Of a stretch of 64,000 nt of DNA, positions 21,199-31,528 are shown in pieces. Origin of the DNA: Haberlea rhodopensis (taxonomy: Eukaryota; Streptophyta; Magnoliopsida; Lamiales; Gesneriaceae); NCBI GenBank assembly GCA_907163345.1, contig CAJQUN010000007.1, positions 2,797,206 through 2,861,205 of the forward strand, in the 5' to 3' direction. Below the pieces are notes generated by a model. The model had not been told where the DNA came from. It worked only from the letters and a program-made list of their open reading frames with translations, and made no database searches. The position numbers were made by a program, and so were the translations under genes. Position 1 is the stretch's first letter; the number at the start of each line of letters is the position of its first letter.

Positions 21199-23316
21199 TC
21201 ATTGAGTTAATGACAGACAGTTATCAGAAAAGTGCTGGATAGTCCGTGCCAGGGATGGATGTGCATCAGATAGCTGGCTGGGAGAGTGATCTGATGATGA
21301 CATAGCAGGGTCATCTGCTTCAGCAATCGGCACGATGGAAGAAATGGCAGCTTGATGAATTTCGGATCGGATCAGAGTGACCAGATCCGAGGAAAAACTA
21401 TGAATGAATGCCAAATCTTCATCTGATGGTCCCGGAGGAGAGTGGGGACTGGAAGGTTCCTCATCTTGGAGAGCTGCAACCACTGTAGATACCACCAAAT
21501 CCGGATCGAGAAGGTCTGGTACTTCAGTTGTTGCACATGCTTCAGCTGGACTGTTTTGAGCAAGGGAGGCTGATGACTTCAATGGAATAGATGTTGTCGG
21601 AGAATCCAACAGAACATTCATTGATTCATCATCTGTTGCAGACGGAGCATTAGGCAATGGCTGCTCCGCTGTCTGTTCTGGTACGAGTTCTGCAGGCTGA
21701 TCTTCTGGCTGTTTTGCTGCAGCAGAAGGGATAACCTCGATAAAAGGTTCTGCCAGAGTCTTGCTGACAGAAGGATGATCCGGGCTTGTGGCTGGAGTGG
21801 AGATACCTAGCTTCTGTCGTTGAAAGCGGACAGCTAGGGATAGAGCATGAATATCCATCTCAAGTTGAGCAATCACAGCCCCATCATCTCTGGCAGTAGG
21901 AGCAAGCGGATCGAAGTTCTTCTTTTTGGCAGTGAGAAGCAGATTGGCCAGTCTGAATCTGTGTTTTGCCGTGAATAACTCTCTGCGCTGCACCGCAAGT
22001 CGAACATCATCAGTTTCAGTGCCTCTCAGAACCTCGTCTTCCATCTTCTTCAGTCTGTGCAACTTTCCGTAGAACAGATCAATGTGGTTGACAGTCCGGT
22101 ACTGGACATATTCATCAAAGACCACAAGGAGTTCAGCTAGCTTCTCATCAACATCCTCCATAGCGATGTCGATGGCAGTCTGTGCAGCAGATTTGGGTTT
22201 AGAAGAGATGGGTTCTGTGAGAATGGCTTTTCCCTTGCCGGTGGAGGAAGGGGACTTAATCCCTGATTGGGTATAGTCACCCAACTCAGTGATAACTATC
22301 CCTTTGACCACGGGATTGGCAGAGGGAATTCTAAGGGTGACTTTGGGTGCAGGGGTTGAGGCTTGTGAAGGCTGAGCGGGGGGTTGAGGTGCAGGGGTTG
22401 CTTTAGTGGGTGGCAGTATGGGTGGAGGTAGATGTCTGGTTGGTTTGGTAATCTGGGTTCGGGGTTTTTTGGGAAGTGGCTTGGTTGGGGATGAGTGAGC
22501 AGACTGAGTTTCTTCTGAGTCAGTCTGAATGGTCAGCTTCCGCTTGACCCGAGGTTTGCGCACATCAGCTTGTTCCTCGTCCTTCTCAATCTTGACTGAG
22601 ACCAGAGTTGTAGGAGTAGGCGGAGCACTCTTGGACTTCAGCAGTGCAAGCCCTTTGGAGTTAAGGACCTTAAAGGGGCGGAGAGCAGACGGCTTGCTCA
22701 GCTCGAGGCCTAAGGACTCCAAGAGCTTGCTGAGAGGAACAGCAAAGCATACGGCGTGCTTGGATGCAATCACCGTTTCCAGCAGTACTCCAAACAGAAT
22801 CATGGACCAGTTTATCTTCTGTCCAGATACAATAGCTGCCATAGCCCTGAACTTCTCGGCGGTTACAGCATCGAAGCTTCCTGCTTTACCCAAAAGTGGC
22901 TTGGCTACCACTTCGCACAGCACCTGGAAATGGAAGAGCATTTCCTTCTTCTTAAATGAGGGTTGCAATCGGTGGCCAGAAATGGAAATCTTCCCCTGAA
23001 GATCTAAGAGAGATGCTGGAGGAGTCTGTCCGAACTCTGTCAGGCCGGAACTGGGGAGGCCAAAGGTCTTGGCCATTGTTGTTGGCGAGATCTCGAAAGA
23101 TTTGCCCTGGACAGTTGTAGAGATGGATGACTTCCGGGAGACGGCGTTGGCGAACAGCTCGCGGATTTCTGGTTCATAAACAACGGATCCGCACTCCAAA
23201 AAATTTCGTAAACCAGATGATTCCAGGGCTCTAAAAATGGACACCATCGCAGCATCTTCTTCCCTGTAGATATCATCAAACTCAACGGAGAGTGAGTTAT
23301 GAGTGATGGTAGCCAT
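21199..23316 (-). CDS. Accessory (env-position) ORF of copia element B
   Basis: A 705-residue open frame starts at 23316 (MATITHNSLSVEFDD), between pol and the 3' LTR, where sireviruses and some other copia elements carry an env-like ORF. Residues about 1-230 look globular, with motifs such as MVSIFRALESSGLRNFLECG, AKTFGLPSSGLTEF and SGQKINWSMILFGVLL. Residues about 235-350 are Pro/Ser/Thr-rich with a basic patch (RKPRVKRKL). Residues 385-510 look helical, and an acidic Pro/Ser-rich tail follows. There is no clear signal peptide or membrane anchor, so a true envelope is not supported. Function unknown. A degraded relative lies in element N. Confidence 0.7.
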   Translation of the reverse strand: MATITHNSLSVEFDDIYREEDAAMVSIFRALESSGLRNFLECGSVVYEPEIRELFANAVSRKSSISTTVQGKSFEISPTTMAKTFGLPSSGLTEFGQTPPASLLDLQGKISISGHRLQPSFKKKEMLFHFQVLCEVVAKPLLGKAGSFDAVTAEKFRAMAAIVSGQKINWSMILFGVLLETVIASKHAVCFAVPLSKLLESLGLELSKPSALRPFKVLNSKGLALLKSKSAPPTPTTLVSVKIEKDEEQADVRKPRVKRKLTIQTDSEETQSAHSSPTKPLPKKPRTQITKPTRHLPPPILPPTKATPAPQPPAQPSQASTPAPKVTLRIPSANPVVKGIVITELGDYTQSGIKSPSSTGKGKAILTEPISSKPKSAAQTAIDIAMEDVDEKLAELLVVFDEYVQYRTVNHIDLFYGKLHRLKKMEDEVLRGTETDDVRLAVQRRELFTAKHRFRLANLLLTAKKKNFDPLAPTARDDGAVIAQLEMDIHALSLAVRFQRQKLGISTPATSPDHPSVSKTLAEPFIEVIPSAAAKQPEDQPAELVPEQTAEQPLPNAPSATDDESMNVLLDSPTTSIPLKSSASLAQNSPAEACATTEVPDLLDPDLVVSTVVAALQDEEPSSPHSPPGPSDEDLAFIHSFSSDLVTLIRSEIHQAAISSIVPIAEADDPAMSSSDHSPSQLSDAHPSLARTIQHFSDNCLSLTQ

Positions 23317-23721
23317 ATGAAAGAAGTTTAAAGAAGGTGCGAAGAGTAAGAGAGTAGGAGAGTGAGAGGGTAGAAAGCGGTAAACTGTAAAAAGTGAATA
23401 AGTATGAAATGTTCAGCCCGCTAAATAGGAGAGAGAAGACACGTGTCTTTATCTCCAAGACTGAGAAATAAATTATTCAAAATAAACGGTCAGGATGAAG
23501 AAAGATAAGGCGGTTAAAGTACAACTAGTTAAAAGGTTAATCAGTCCGGGCTGTTTTGTTTTTAAAAACAAATAATTGTCCAAACAGATCATAGGATAAA
23601 ATCAGACTGACAAGGATCGGTCTGAAAGTTCGGACCGGTCTGTGTCTTTCTGAACATTGTATTATCGATCTGTAGTGACAAAAATCTTTAAGAGCGAATA
23701 GAATAAAAACATCTAAACTAA

Positions 23722-26118
23722 TTAAGATAAATCAATTAAACCAAGAATTTGACGGAAATAATTAAACTTAGCCTCAGGAAGTGGTTTGGTGAAGATGTCT
23801 GCTGCTTGCTGCTCTGTTGATATGTGTTCGATCCGAATTTCCTTTTTGCCAACATGATCTCGAATAAAATGATGTCGAATATCAATGTGCTTTGTTCGAG
23901 AGTGCAAAACTGGATTATACGTTATAGCGATTGCACTTGTGTTGTCGCAAAATATCGGAGAGTCAACAGCTTGAATGCCGTAGTCTTTGAGCTGGTGTTG
24001 AATCCAGAGCATTTGAGCGCAACAGCTTCCAGCGGCTAGGTATTCTGCCTCAGCTGTGGATGTGGCAATAGATGTCTGCTTCTTACTGAACCAAGAGATC
24101 AATCTTTCACCTAGAAATTGACATGTTCCACTGGTGCTTTTCCGATCGATCTTACACCCAGCGTAGTCTGCGTCTGAATATCCGATTAAGCTGAAGTTTG
24201 AATCTTTGGAGTACCAAAGACCAACGTTCTGAGATCCTTTTAAGTATTTCAGAATACGCTTGGCAGCAATGAAATGTGATTGCTTTGGTTCTGTCTGAAA
24301 TCTGGCGCACATACAGACTGAAAACATAATATCGGGCCGGCTCGCTGTAAGATACAATAGCGATCCGATGAGTCCTCTATACATGGTTACTTCAACTGCC
24401 GTTCCCCCTTCGTCCTTGTCTAACTTGATTGTTGGACTCATTGGAGTTGATGCAGTTGAGCATGTTTCCATTCCAAATCTCTTGAGGAGCTCTTTGGTAT
24501 ACTTGGTCTGATTGATGAAAATGCCATTGTTGAGCTGTTTTACTTGAAGACCCAGAAAGAATGACAATTCTCCCATCATGCTCATCTCGAACTGTCCCTG
24601 CATTAACTTAGAAAATTTCTCGCACAATTTGGGGTTAGTTGACCCAAAGATTATGTCATCAACATAAATCTGAACTAATAGGGTATGTTCCCCCTTAATG
24701 AATTTAAAGAGAGTTTTATCTACTGAACCGATCTGAAAATCATGGTTCAGCAGAAATTGAGATAGAGTGTCATACCAGGCTCTTGGAGCTTGTTTCAGAC
24801 CATACACTGCTTTATTCAGTAGGTATACATGATTAGGATACAAATGGTTCTGAAATCCAGGTGGTTGCTCAATGTAGACTTCTTCCTGAAGCTTTCCATT
24901 AAGAAAGGCGCTCTTGACGTCCATCTGATATACTTTGAAGTCTTTAAAGGCAGCATATGCAAGAAAGATTCGGATTGCTTCAAGTCTGGCGACTGGTGCA
25001 AATGATTCATCGAAGTCGATTCCTTCTTCTTGTCTGAATCCCTGTGCCACCAGTCTGGCTTTGTTTCTAACCACAGTTCCATCGGCGTCTAGCTTATTTC
25101 TGAAAACCCATCTGGTTCCAATAACAGGCAGATCGCTTGGTCTGGGAGTTAGACTCCAAACTTGATTTTGTTCGAATTGATTAAGCTCTTCTTGCATTGC
25201 TTTAATCCAGTTGAAGTCAGTCAGAGCTTCATCGATCTTCTTGGGTTCCAGAGTTGAGATGAAAGCAGCATGAGTGAACTCATCCATCATCTGTCCTCTG
25301 GTTCTAATCGGTGCAGAAGGACGACCAATCACTAGATTAGGTGGATGCTTCTTAGTCCATCGATAGCTTGACTCTGGATTGTCTGGTTCGGTTGGAATAA
25401 TAGCAGCATGATCTGCATCTACTTTAATATTTGAGTCAGGAGCATCTGGATCAGCTCGATCTGAAGAAGCTTCAATGGCCTGATCCGGTCTGTCTGGCAC
25501 TTCTGGTTCTGGTGGATTGTCTCTTGACTTGTTAGCTACAATCTCATCATCACTGTTAGCTTCGAGATGGATATTTTCCATCTGATTTTGAATTGAATCT
25601 TTGTTGCCCTCAACACATGATGATTCATCAAAAACGATATGAACAGATTCTTCTACAGTTAAAGTTCGATTATTAAACACTCGATAAGCTTTGCTAATTG
25701 ATGAATATCCTAAGAATATACCATTATCTGACTTAGCTTCAAATGCTGTAAGATGACTCTTACCATTGTTGTGAACGAAGCATTTACAGCCGAATACATG
25801 AAAGTGAGAAACAGATGGTCTGTTACCAGTCCATATTTCATATGGAGTGAGATTCAGCTTCTTGTTAATCATAGATCGGTTTTGAGTGTAGCAAGCAGTA
25901 TTTACAGCTTCTGCCCAGAACTTTTGAGAGATTCCAGAATCAGCAAGCATTGTTCTTGCTGCTTCCTTGAGCGTTCTGTTTCTTCGTTCTGCAACTCCAT
26001 TCTGTTGAGGAGTTCTGGCGGCTGAAAACTCATGCTTGATTCCATGATCTTCTAAAAAGGATTCAAGATTCTGATTTGAAAACTCAGTGCCTTTGTCACT
26101 TCGAATCCTGTCTATGCT
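23722..26118 (-). pseudogene. Copia element B: pol, integrase C-half, RT and RNase H
   Basis: This is the downstream part of pol, interrupted by solo LTR C. It opens with the integrase catalytic region (IRSDKGTEF, then TPQQNGVAERRNRTL), a C-terminal integrase part, and a variable linker rich in PDRPDQA-like residues. The copia RT follows (WVFRNKLDADGTVVRNKARL, YQMDVKSAFLNG, active site YVDDIIFGS near 24650-24670). RNase H is last (YSDADYAGCKIDRKSTSG, TSTAEAEYLAAGS), with end motif ADIFTKPL. The frame is open throughout; only the insertion of C breaks the gene. The stop is at 23722. Confidence 0.95.
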
Positions 26119-26123
26119 GGATG

Positions 26124-28711
26124 TGTGATGACCTGGGATTGGAGATGTTAATCCCGGAGTGTTAATAACCCCTAAAGATGTTTTACGTAGCGATTTGGAG
26201 TTTAATCGCGATGTTGGGCCTTCTGGGCTCGTTTATTTGGGTAGTTGGGATCGTTGGATCCCGAGGATGAGATTGTATTCACATTACGGTGTAAAACCTA
26301 AGAGTTGAGTTTTTAATGTGTCTCGGAATCTCGGGTGCTGTGTGAGCACCGGTAGAGGGTTTTGGAGTTAGAGAGAGAGTTTTTGAAAACAGATGATTTT
26401 TAAGGAATCACGATGTATTTGTGGGGCTATTAGTTTTTCGGGGTATTTTGCTATAAATACAAGTTGAACCCGAGATTTTTATGAAAATATCATTTCAGCC
26501 CAATTTTCTTTCTCTCTCCCCGCCATTCCCGAAACCCGCTGCTACAGTACCCCCGCGCACGAAAACGCCGCGCCCGCCGCCGTCCGGCCGCCGTTCGGCG
26601 CGTGCGACCTATCACCGGCTTCGTCTCGACGAGACGCACCTTTCCCCTCCGTCAATTCGAAGTTTCATCGCGGTTTGAGTTCGGATTTTACAGAAGAGCG
26701 GCGATCCCCAAATTCTAGGGTTTGTCGATTTTAGTCGATTTTCCTTCCGATTTTCGATTGGGTAACGTTCTTTACCTCTTTTTCGTCCCTCTCATGTAAT
26801 TCCCTGCTTTATTTGGTGGATTTATGCTCGAATTTAAAGAACTTTAAGGGTTCGAATTTTAAAGGCTTGTTTGGTTCGAATTTATGCATTTTTCGTGGGT
26901 TAAGGTTCGAAAATTGTGATTTTTGGCAGGGGTGTGGCGATTCTTGTTATGGGTCGTTTATTACATGTTTTAGATGTATAAGGATGTTTAATTGTGTTCG
27001 AATTTATGGCGTTGAATTCGAATTTTGGGGATTTTTGGCAAGGGTGATGATTCTTGCTATTAATGGTTTAATTCACTTTTTAGATGAATTATGATGTTTA
27101 ATTTGGGTTCGATTTGTGAGATAAGGGTTCGAAAATTTGTAGGGTATCCTTGAACAATTTTCGTTGTTGTCTCATTCGTTCCCCTCCCTGCATGTACCCT
27201 GCCCCGGGTCTTTTAAATGATTTATTGTCGTGTGTTGACAATATTTTGAGGGTGATGGGTGTGCTTGAGCATTGGTTGCATGGTCGTAAATAATCGTGAA
27301 TTATTTATCGTGTTAGCACTTCATTCCTCGGGGCATGGAACTCGAGCAAGGTTTGGCTCGGACTTCGAGGATTTAAGGTACGTTTAGCGTACGAGCATAA
27401 CTTAAATGATGTTTTACAAGTATGATGCATGATTTAAAATACATGAAATGCTTTACTATGATGGCACCGTGACTTGGTTACGTTATGTTGAATCACATGG
27501 TGAAATGCTTGGTGCCGCTATGAAGCGAGCAAATGATGGGTGTGGTCGCTACGGAGCGAACACCAGTAGTATGACGCTACTTTGAAGTAAGAAATGAAAA
27601 TGTGGTGTTGATTAGATATCTATGATATCTGTATTTTATTCCCTATTGGTAATGAATAGGAACAGAGACGTAGTTAATCAGAGAAGTGATTAACTAGTAT
27701 CGGAAGTTAAGGAAGTCTCAATATGATATCTAGAATTATGATAATTGCTAGATAAAGAAAGATGTTATGAAATGTTGTTAATTCGAAACTGGTTAGGGTT
27801 AACCAATATGATGATTAACTGCATATTCAAGATTTGATGATTTATCTGTTTTGAGAACAGGGTCATTACAGGGGTACGCTAGGATGAGGATGATACCATC
27901 CAGGAAGTGTCACATATGTTCCACAATATTTACATTTCTGTAAATTATGTATTATGTCATTATGATTATGAAATTGTGGAATTGGTATGCTCACCCCGTT
28001 GGGGGCTGTCTCTGTTGGGGCAGGTGAACAGGTACATCGATGGCTTTGGAGATGAGCTCGAGCTGTTGATTGGATGTACTCACAGGATCGTGGTACCAGG
28101 GCTTGATGGAGCACGGTATCGTATAGAGTACCTATATACCCATGATGATTATATACATGTTCATGATGCTCGCATGTGAGCACGATTATACTTGTATATG
28201 GGTTGTATGTAAAGGCATGAGCCTTTCTCTCTTTCATTCTATGTTGCATGCAATTAGAGGTAGAATTGCTAAATGATAAGAGAGTCATTGGTGTATTATG
28301 TGGGTGTTGAAACCCACTTTTGTTGCCATATGTGTGGTGTCTTCCCTGGCTGGGAATTTACTTGTATTACTGCTTTCTGATGAGTATTATGTGTTCCCTG
28401 GCCGGGAATTATGTTATATGCTGTGCTCTTTTTTTTTTTGGGATAGCTCTATTTATGGGGAGACTCTGCCCAAATTTTTATAAAAGTTCACAGTGTGAAA
28501 AATGGCACCAAGAGGTTGGTAAAGGGCAATCATATGAGTCTTTTTTTGTTAGGATGATGATCTTACAACATTGAGTATTAAAGGAAGTTTTGTAATTGAC
28601 ATTCAATGGTAAAGTATCATCTGAGCTTCCCGTTTGGCTTTTTATAGAAAGCATGTACCACACATAGTGGTTAATACACTAATCAAGGGTTAAGTATACG
28701 GGGTCTTTACA
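26124..28711 (+). mobile_element. Solo LTR C (gypsy) inside B pol, TSD GGATG
   Basis: The element starts TGTGATGACCTGGGATT and ends GGGTCTTTACA (2,588 bp). Identical GGATG lies at 26119-26123 and 28712-28716. It is the same family as D and E but in plus orientation. A TATA box (TATAAATA, 26452-26459) sits 328 bp in. It contains AAGGTACGTTTAGCGTACGA near 27375 and CGCT/AGCG repeats near 27512-27565, but no GATCGATC array. The GC-rich Arg/Pro ORF at 26481-26678 lies just after the TATA box and is judged leader sequence. Confidence 0.95.
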
Positions 28712-28716
28712 GGATG

Positions 28717-29461
28717 ATTTCTCGTTCTGAGTGCGTTTCAGCAGCTTGATCAACTTCGGACCGGTCTGATCTTTACTGCTCAGAAATATAGTCCATGTAA
28801 AACGTGAATAATCATCAATAACAACAAGAGTATACCGCATTCCCCCTAAACTTGTTATTGGTATAGGACCAAACAAGTCCATATGCAGTAATTCTAAACA
28901 GCGGGAGGAGGATTTGGCATTCTTGTTCTTGAAGGATGATCTGATCTGTTTGCCCATTTGGCAAGCTTCGCAGATCTTATCCTTAGCAAACTCGATCTTG
29001 GGCAGACCGATAACTAAATCATGTTTACACAGGCTAGCAATGGTCTTAAAGTTGATATGATTCAAGCGCTTATGCCATAGCCAGTGTTTATTATCATTGT
29101 TAGCGATGAAGCAAGTAGGATTATCAGGTTGAGCATGATTCCAGTTAATCTTATATGTGTTTCCATTCCTGGTTCCTACGAGCATAGTTATACCTTCTGA
29201 TGATTTAACAATGCAAGTGTGTTTATGAAATTCTACAGCATAACCATTATCACAGAGTTGACTGATACTAATCAGATTATAGCACAGATTTTCAACTAAC
29301 AACACATCATTGATAATAATGTTACCATGGACAATCTTACCCTTGCCCACGGTCTTACCCTTTGAGTTATCTCCGAAGATGATTTTGGGTCCAGTGCATT
29401 CTGTGACTTCAGACAGCAGCTTGATGTTTCCAGTCATGTGACGAGAGCACCCGCTGTCCAA
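28717..29461 (-). pseudogene. Copia element B: pol, protease and integrase N-half
   Basis: This is the upstream part of pol. It starts with the protease active-site motif (MDSGCSRHMTG; the full frame reads WYLDSGCS from about 29467), then the GAG-pre-integrase region (WLWHKRLNHINFKTI, with CEACQMGK), then the integrase core start (LLHMDLFGPI, VVIDDYSRFTWTIFL). Solo LTR C interrupts the core at 28711 between the first and second catalytic Asp regions. The frame is otherwise open. It is shifted relative to gag, with 65 bases between. Confidence 0.93.
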
Positions 29462-29526
29462 GTACCAATCTGATGCGAGATTCTTCTGTACCTGTCATCA
29501 CACATATTTATTGTTGGTACCCAATC

Positions 29527-31479
29527 CTATTTGGGTCCAGAACGGATTAGCCCTTTGGGAACCCACACTTGTATCAGCTTTAGTGGCTTGTGTGTGTAGG
29601 GTGTGCTATGTGCTGGTCTGTTTCGATGTTGTGTGTGATAATGTGTGCGCTGTGAAAACCTTTGATTTTCATAAGGTAGTCTATATCTTCGTTGAATCGG
29701 TTTTGAGTTATAGTAATTGTATTGTCTTCCTTGCCTTCGATCTTGCATTTTTGAATTTGGTCTCACAGACACAAATCTTGCTGATGCCTTATCGTTGGCT
29801 TGGTTGACATAACCAATCCCTTTTCTCAAATTTTGATTTACGTAAGAGACTCCTGTTTGAATCTTAGGTGCTTCAGTTTCATATACTGTGCTGGATTTAA
29901 CAAATGTCATTTGTTTGACTTGATTCTTTACCAGCAACAGCTCAGACTCATCTTTGGTGCATTCTTTGGTGTCAAAGCCTATGCCGGTGAAATCACCAAC
30001 ATTTCTTTGAGCTTCTTGTAATTCTTCCAATGATGTTCTGGATTTTGTCCATGTTTTGAATATATGTGAGAGCTTAGCATTTTGTGTGCTAATTCTCTTA
30101 TTTTCTTCATGGAGCTGATCATAAGAGATTTTCAGCTTATTCAGCTCGATCTGGAGATTTTTGCACTCACCCTGCTCAGAGCAGCTTGGTTTGTTGTGCT
30201 CATCCATTTGAGTACTGATTTTGGCTTTATTCTTCTCAAATGATTCAGCTAAGATCCTATAATCATTTGCCATGTCTTGCAGTGCGGACATGAGCTCTTC
30301 TCGTGTAAAATCATTTGATTCAAATTCAAATACCTCATCTGTCTGACTCATTTCTTCATCTGCCATCAGACATTGAACCTCTTCTTCGCTTTCGCTGGAA
30401 GAATATTCAGAGCTGTCTGAATCGGAATCAGTCTGAGCCCATTTGCTGTTTCCTTCCTCAGCAACTAAGACTTTTTGGGATTTTCCATGATTCTTGCGGT
30501 CTTTGTGGTGCTTCTTCTTTCTATCATCACGATGCTTCTCTTTCCTTTCTTCTTTCTTCGGTCTGGTGCAATCTGCAATAAAGTGTCCGGTCTTACCACA
30601 ATTGTAGCAAGCTTGATCGTTAACAGTATCATCTTTTCTTGATTTATAATGATGAGAGGGTTTGAAGTTCCTCTTATTTTTAGACATAAATTTACCGAAT
30701 TTCTTTATAAATAATGACATAGCATCGTTACTCATCTGTTCAGCAGATCGGTCTGATGTTGAAGCGATCTGGTCTGGGATGGCTGCCAGGGCCTTGTTGG
30801 GTTGAGAGATGAATGGCTCTGCTTCACCTCTGCTTATTAGCTCAAACTCATAGGCCTTGAGGTCTGCAAACAGATCATGAAGTTCAACCTTGTTAAGGTC
30901 TTTTGATTCCCTCATGGCAATGGTCTTTACATCCCATTCCTTTGGCAGAGCTCTCATTACTTTCAGAGCGATCTCTCTGTCAGAATATTCCTTCCCCAGA
31001 CCATTCAGTTCATTTATGATGCTGGTGACTCTTTCATCAAACTCATTTAGAGTTTCACCACTTTTCAATTTTATGCTCTCAAATCTTTGAAGAGCCACAG
31101 TTAACTTGTTTTCTTTGGTCTGGTCGTTGCCTTCACATAGCTGTGCTATCTTCTCCCAAATTTCTTTGGCAGTAGAGCACATTTTGATTTTGCTGAACAT
31201 GTTCTTGTCCAAAGTTTTGAACAAGATGTCTTTGGCCACATTGTCGAGGTTTGCTTTCTTTCTATCCTCATTCGTCCAGAGGGATCTGTCTTTTTCTACC
31301 ATTTGTGGTTCTCCACTGGTAGTGGCGACTGCTGTATTTATTTTTAGGATTTTCATTGGTCCATCGGTGATGACGAACCACATGTCGTCATCCTGAGCTG
31401 CCAGGTGAGCTTGCATTCTGATTCTCCAGTCATCATAATCTTCTTTTGAGAACATGGGGATTTTGTTGAATGATGCCAT
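29527..31479 (-). CDS. Copia element B: gag
   Basis: The protein is 650 residues if translation starts at ATG 31477-31479 (MASFNKIPMFSKEDYDDWR). The open frame extends upstream only into the primer site, so this start is preferred. The N-terminal half is a copia gag core (NMFSKIKMCSTAKEIWEKI, LQRFESIKLKSGETLNEF, LGKEYSDREIALKVM). A CCHC zinc knuckle (CYNCGKTGHFIADC) sits at about residues 290-303. A very basic stretch (KKEERKEKHRDDRKKKHH), an acidic Ser-rich stretch and a probable coiled coil follow. It ends IQVWVPKGLIRSGPK at a TAG. Confidence 0.93.
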   Translation of the reverse strand: MASFNKIPMFSKEDYDDWRIRMQAHLAAQDDDMWFVITDGPMKILKINTAVATTSGEPQMVEKDRSLWTNEDRKKANLDNVAKDILFKTLDKNMFSKIKMCSTAKEIWEKIAQLCEGNDQTKENKLTVALQRFESIKLKSGETLNEFDERVTSIINELNGLGKEYSDREIALKVMRALPKEWDVKTIAMRESKDLNKVELHDLFADLKAYEFELISRGEAEPFISQPNKALAAIPDQIASTSDRSAEQMSNDAMSLFIKKFGKFMSKNKRNFKPSHHYKSRKDDTVNDQACYNCGKTGHFIADCTRPKKEERKEKHRDDRKKKHHKDRKNHGKSQKVLVAEEGNSKWAQTDSDSDSSEYSSSESEEEVQCLMADEEMSQTDEVFEFESNDFTREELMSALQDMANDYRILAESFEKNKAKISTQMDEHNKPSCSEQGECKNLQIELNKLKISYDQLHEENKRISTQNAKLSHIFKTWTKSRTSLEELQEAQRNVGDFTGIGFDTKECTKDESELLLVKNQVKQMTFVKSSTVYETEAPKIQTGVSYVNQNLRKGIGYVNQANDKASARFVSVRPNSKMQDRRQGRQYNYYNSKPIQRRYRLPYENQRFSQRTHYHTQHRNRPAHSTPYTHKPLKLIQVWVPKGLIRSGPK

Positions 31480-31516
31480 CAGCTTAATATTCTTTGTGCT
31501 GATTAAGATGACCTGC

Positions 31517-31528
31517 TCTGATACCACT
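31517..31528 (-). other. Primer-binding site of element B
   Basis: The minus strand reads TGGTATCAGAGC starting two bases inside the 5' LTR. It matches the plant initiator-Met tRNA 3' end. Confidence 0.92.

Noticed and set aside
22529..22999. 156-residue plus-strand ORF
   Set aside because: Shadow of the accessory ORF of copia B on the opposite strand.
26481..26678. Arg/Pro-rich ORF in LTR C
   Set aside because: It is GC-rich leader sequence just after a TATA box, with no counterpart seen in the same place in D or E.
31480..31527. Upstream start for the gag of B
   Set aside because: The extended frame starts with GTG inside the tRNA primer site; the ATG at 31477-31479 opens a normal copia gag N-terminus.
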